From: an uncultured Collinsella sp.
Lineage (GTDB): Bacteria; Actinomycetota; Coriobacteriia; Coriobacteriales; Coriobacteriaceae
Direction of reading: 5' to 3'
Assembly (NCBI GenBank): GCA_902493145.1
Contig: CABUOA010000002.1
Location: 33,918 to 97,917, forward strand
DNA: 64,000 bases
How positions within the stretch are numbered: position 1 is the first letter of the stretch; each line of letters begins with the position of its first letter. The notes under the pieces were generated by a model. The model ran no database searches. It saw only the letters and a program-made list of their open reading frames with translations, and was not told the DNA's origin. The position numbers and the translations under genes were made by a program. This document shows positions 61,794 to 64,000 of this stretch, in pieces.

Positions 61794-61836
61794 GGTACCC
61801 CTTTCATGTCGTGGGCGCGCACGCCCGTTGGGCACC

Positions 61837-62140
61837 AAAAAAGCGCCCGTCCCTACAAGCTGGGACGAAGCGCCACAAAACGGACTATGTGCCCGCAAAA
61901 GCTCTTCGCTTAACCACCCAGCTTAGATGCCCTCGCCCGCGTTATAGCGCGCTCGCATCCGTTACTCGGCTGGCCTGTATCGACGACCATCTCGGCGATG
62001 TCTACTAAGACGTGCCTACACGGCGCGTCCGTTGGGACCGCAGCTCCGGGGTGATTTTCATCGGTCGCATGCACGGGTTCTCAGCGCTCCCCGCTCTCTG
62101 TAGCACGCGGACGGCCGACTACTCGTCCCCATCAACGCTT
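61837..62140 (-). ncRNA. T-box riboswitch leader of ileS (Ile, specifier ATC)
   Basis: Reading the minus strand from about 62140: GATGGGGACGAGTAGTCGGC (stem I base), CAGAGAGCGG (AGAGAG loop, 62100-62091), CTGAGAACCCGTGCATG, then ATGAAAATCACCCCGGAGC with the specifier codon ATC at 62055-62053. Near the 3' end TGGGTGGTTAAGCG (61920-61907) is the T-box core. A terminator stem CGTCCC/GGGACG with T6 (61872-61837) follows. This is a complete transcriptional T-box in front of ileS. The four small plus-strand ORFs in this stretch are therefore not genes. Confidence 0.92.
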
Positions 62141-62279
62141 ATGCGCTGTATGGTAGCACGGTCAACGCCGGCGAAAAACCCTCAACATCGGTTTCATACT
62201 TTAGAAATTTCTCGCGGTCGCAAGCACTCACTTGGAGCAAAATACCTGAAAGCACTTTATCTAACGAAAGAAGGCTGCT

Positions 62280-63362
62280 ATGCGCACGATTGGAATGAGC
62301 GACTACACCGTCGGCGAGGACTGCTTTGACGAGCTGCCCGGCGCGCTGGCCGAGTACGGAGCGGCCAAGGTCGCGATTATCGGTGGCAAACGAGCACTGG
62401 CCGCGGCGCTTCCCAGTATCGAAGCGGCACTGGAGGGCACCGACATCGAGATTCTGGAGACACGCGTCTACGGTACCAACAGTACGCGCGCCAATATCGC
62501 CAAGGTCGTAAACTCCCCCGCCTGCCAGGAAGCCGACGTGCTCATTGCCTGCGGCGGCGGCAAGGCGCTCGATACCGTCAAGACGGCGGCCATCGAGCTC
62601 AAGAAGATCGTCTTTACGGTACCGACGATCTGCTCCAACTGCTCGGCCGCGACCGCCATTGCCGTTGTCTACAACGACGACGGCTCGCTCGAGGGCTATT
62701 CGTACCCCAACCGCCCCGCGCACATCTTCATCAACCCCAAGATCATCGCCGAGGCTCCGGCGGAGTACTTCTGGGCGGGCGTGGGCGATGCCCTGTCCAA
62801 GCAGCCCGAGGTCGAGTACGCCACGAGCGCCGGCAACCTGGAGCACACCGCAGGTCTTGGCCTGGCGCTCGCGCACACCTGCTCCGAGCCGCTGTTTACC
62901 TATGGCGTGCAGGGTCTTGAGGACGTTCGCCAGAACCTGTCGACCGAAGCCGTCAAGCAGATCGCGCTCGATATCGTGGTCAACACGGGCTACGTCTCCA
63001 ACCTGACCAACCAAAACGATTACTACTACAACTCGAGCGTGGCGCATGCGTTCTACAGCGCCACCTGCAGCATTCCGCGCGAGGGCACCTACCTGCATGG
63101 CGAGGTCGTGAGCCTGGGCGTGCTGGTGCTGTTTGCCTACACGGGCGATACCGAGAACCTTGAGCGCTACTCAGCCTTTAACAAGCAGATGGGACTGCCC
63201 GTGACGCTTGAGCAGGTCGGGCTTTCCGAGTCCGATATCCCCGCCCTGTGCGAGTGCGCGCACACCACCAACGAGTGGAAGCAGGGAAACCCCGAGCCCT
63301 TCACCGACGAAAAGTTCGCCGCCGCCATCAAGGCTGCCAACACCTACGGCCACACGCTCTAG
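62280..63362 (+). CDS. iron-containing alcohol dehydrogenase family, GldA-like
   Basis: The 360-residue protein has the NAD-binding GGGKALDTVKTAA, TVPTICSNCSAATAIAVVYND, and metal ligands in WAGVGDALSKQPE (Asp), NSSVAHAFYSA (His) and YLHGEVVSLG (His). This places it in the glycerol dehydrogenase (GldA)/1,2-diol branch. Glycerol, 1,2-propanediol or a related substrate is likely. Adenosylcobalamin-dependent diol or glycerol metabolism would link it to the island, but no such enzyme is in the window. The ATG at 62280 has an AAGAAGG-type site. Confidence 0.88.
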   Translation: MRTIGMSDYTVGEDCFDELPGALAEYGAAKVAIIGGKRALAAALPSIEAALEGTDIEILETRVYGTNSTRANIAKVVNSPACQEADVLIACGGGKALDTVKTAAIELKKIVFTVPTICSNCSAATAIAVVYNDDGSLEGYSYPNRPAHIFINPKIIAEAPAEYFWAGVGDALSKQPEVEYATSAGNLEHTAGLGLALAHTCSEPLFTYGVQGLEDVRQNLSTEAVKQIALDIVVNTGYVSNLTNQNDYYYNSSVAHAFYSATCSIPREGTYLHGEVVSLGVLVLFAYTGDTENLERYSAFNKQMGLPVTLEQVGLSESDIPALCECAHTTNEWKQGNPEPFTDEKFAAAIKAANTYGHTL

Positions 63363-63370
63363 GACTGACC

Positions 63371-63416
63371 CAAAACCACCACAAATGGGACGGGCACCTT
63401 TCTGGTGGTTTTTTAT
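63371..63416 (+). terminator. terminator of the gldA-like gene, repeat-type loop
   Basis: AAAACCACCA pairs with TGGTGGTTTTTT; the loop contains GGGACGGGCACCT. The stem and loop resemble the terminator at 55725-55772, read on the other strand. Confidence 0.8.
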
Positions 63417-63433
63417 TGATCCAGCATTCAGTT

Positions 63434-63481
63434 CGTACTCGAACCCGATTCTTTACGAGAAAGGGTTCGGGTACGTTTTTT
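63434..63481 (+). terminator. strong hairpin with U-tract in the gap after gldA-like gene
   Basis: CGTACTCGAACCC pairs with GGGTTCGGGTACG (one mismatch) around a ~16-base loop, followed by TTTTTT. It is the second terminator-like hairpin in a 500-base gap. Confidence 0.75.
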
Positions 63482-63536
63482 GTTTATCGGAAATTCTGCG
63501 GAAGGACTACTCGGAACGGCAAACAGGAACGAACAG

Positions 63537-63615
63537 AGGCAGGGTATCATCGTGGTGATGGTATCCTGCCTTTTGTTTTGCGGGATCAAGGTCGCTTTAT
63601 GCGAACTTGATCGCC
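63537..63615 (+). repeat. further hairpins in the 3' gap
   Basis: An imperfect hairpin (AGGCAGG-GTATCATC with GATGGTATC-CTGCCT, 63537-63570, followed by TTTTG) and a second one (GATCAAG-TCGC with GCGA-CTTGATC, 63587-63614) follow the terminators. With the downstream AAGGGGGCAGGCACCTTA (63722-63739) they suggest repetitive, non-coding sequence. I see no supported gene between 63363 and 63876. Confidence 0.55.
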
Positions 63616-63876
63616 ACTTATATAGTGCATTGATGGCAATTGCTTCGTACGTGCATACCGGGAGCCTGTACACCTCTGGCAAGGCGTAACACGCTAGACT
63701 TTGTTCCAAAGTCCGTGTGCTAAGGGGGCAGGCACCTTAGAATTCCTGTGGAGTGTGTACGCACGTACGCAGGAAAACGGCAAAATTTCGCTATATTAGG
63801 GCGTTCTTTCATTGGAGAGTATGGTATACACGGCTTAGTTCAACAAATAAGAATTTATACATAAAGGAGGATATTT

Positions 63877-64000
63877 ATGAAACTGTTTTTATGTTCTCAC
63901 TTTTCAAGTGTAGGAAGTCTGATAAAGGAAGAAATTGAAAATAAAAAAGTCGCATTTATTCCAACAGCTTCGCTGCGTGAAGGCTACACCGGTTATGTCG
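63877..64000 (+). CDS. S51-type peptidase (PepE-like), start only, truncated by window
   Basis: The first 41 residues read MKLFLCSHFSSVG, then an IKEEIENKK-type helix, then VAFIPTASLREGYTGYV. This matches the start of peptidase E / S51 family proteins (type 1 glutamine amidotransferase-like), which cleave Asp-X dipeptides or act as related hydrolases. AAGGAGG is six bases before the ATG. Codon use (AAA, ATA, TTT) is much more AT-rich than in the rest of the window, suggesting transfer from a low-GC Firmicute. The gene continues beyond the window. Confidence 0.7.
   Translation, partial: MKLFLCSHFSSVGSLIKEEIENKKVAFIPTASLREGYTGYV

Noticed and set aside
58974..61913. 979-codon plus-strand ORF over ileS
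   Set aside because: Antisense to isoleucyl-tRNA synthetase with HIGH, KMSKS and zinc motifs on the minus strand; the plus-strand reading has no motif.
61800..62140. Small plus-strand ORFs upstream of ileS
   Set aside because: They lie in the minus-strand T-box leader, lack binding sites and show no protein motifs.
63480..63709. Short ORFs (69 and 93 codons) after the gldA-like gene
   Set aside because: The region is filled with terminator-like hairpins, the ORFs on both strands lack a ribosome binding site, and no known motif is seen.

Overview
The window looks like a chromosomal segment of a Coriobacteriia actinobacterium, most likely Collinsella or a close relative. This rests on the GC-rich, tightly packed genes, the protein types and the recurrent terminator-like repeats; no 16S is present, so the genus is an inference. 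Most genes lie on the minus strand in runs of overlapping start and stop codons.

Region 1 (1-1020) is the 3' end of a MacB/FtsX-type ABC permease. Region 2 (about 1089-23769) is a self-contained cobalamin island. Seventeen minus-strand genes (cbiF, D, L, G, H, ET, A, cobT, cobU, cobS, a cobU-like/cobC fusion, cbiB, cobD, cbiP, cobA, cbiC, cbiJ) form one operon, nearly all overlapping. Divergent from it, behind a promoter, a cobalamin riboswitch and a candidate terminator, lies a plus-strand operon: an exported Tat-lipoprotein cobaltochelatase (CbiK), a small lipoprotein, and a BtuFCD/FecBCD-type importer whose binding protein and ATPase carry extra domains. Together these cover the anaerobic route from sirohydrochlorin to cobalamin plus tetrapyrrole uptake; uroporphyrinogen methyltransferase and lower-ligand (DMB) synthesis genes are not in the window. 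Both edges carry transposase debris (IS21 IstA-like at the left, IS3 OrfB-like at the right), and by eye the island is richer in GCG/CGC codons than its flanks, which points to horizontal acquisition.

Region 3 (23772-27655) holds a TetR regulator, a flippase-like membrane protein, two identical tRNA-Glu(CTC) genes and a CCA-adding enzyme. Region 4 (27820-35689) is a fructose/PTS block: two PfkB sugar-phosphate kinases, Enzyme I, HPr, an EIIBCA fructose permease, and a divergent RpiR-type regulator with a palindromic operator array. A perfect 31-bp inverted repeat lies between ptsH and fruA.

Region 5 (35748-48888) is housekeeping: recN, nadK, tlyA, xseB, nusB, an Asp23 protein, efp, pepQ, aroK with an AroB-like protein lacking the catalytic motifs, yqeG, mltG, ruvX and alaS. 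Region 6 (49087-55699) holds a small AT-rich orphan membrane gene, an AI-2E-family exporter, a SigB/SigF-type sigma factor with an RsbW-like partner, a DUF948-like protein, rarA, dgt and a minimal prepilin peptidase. Region 7 (55781-64000) holds a processive glycosyltransferase, rluD, lspA, ileS with a T-box leader (Ile specifier ATC), a GldA-type dehydrogenase, and at the end the start of an AT-rich S51 peptidase gene with Firmicutes-like codon use.
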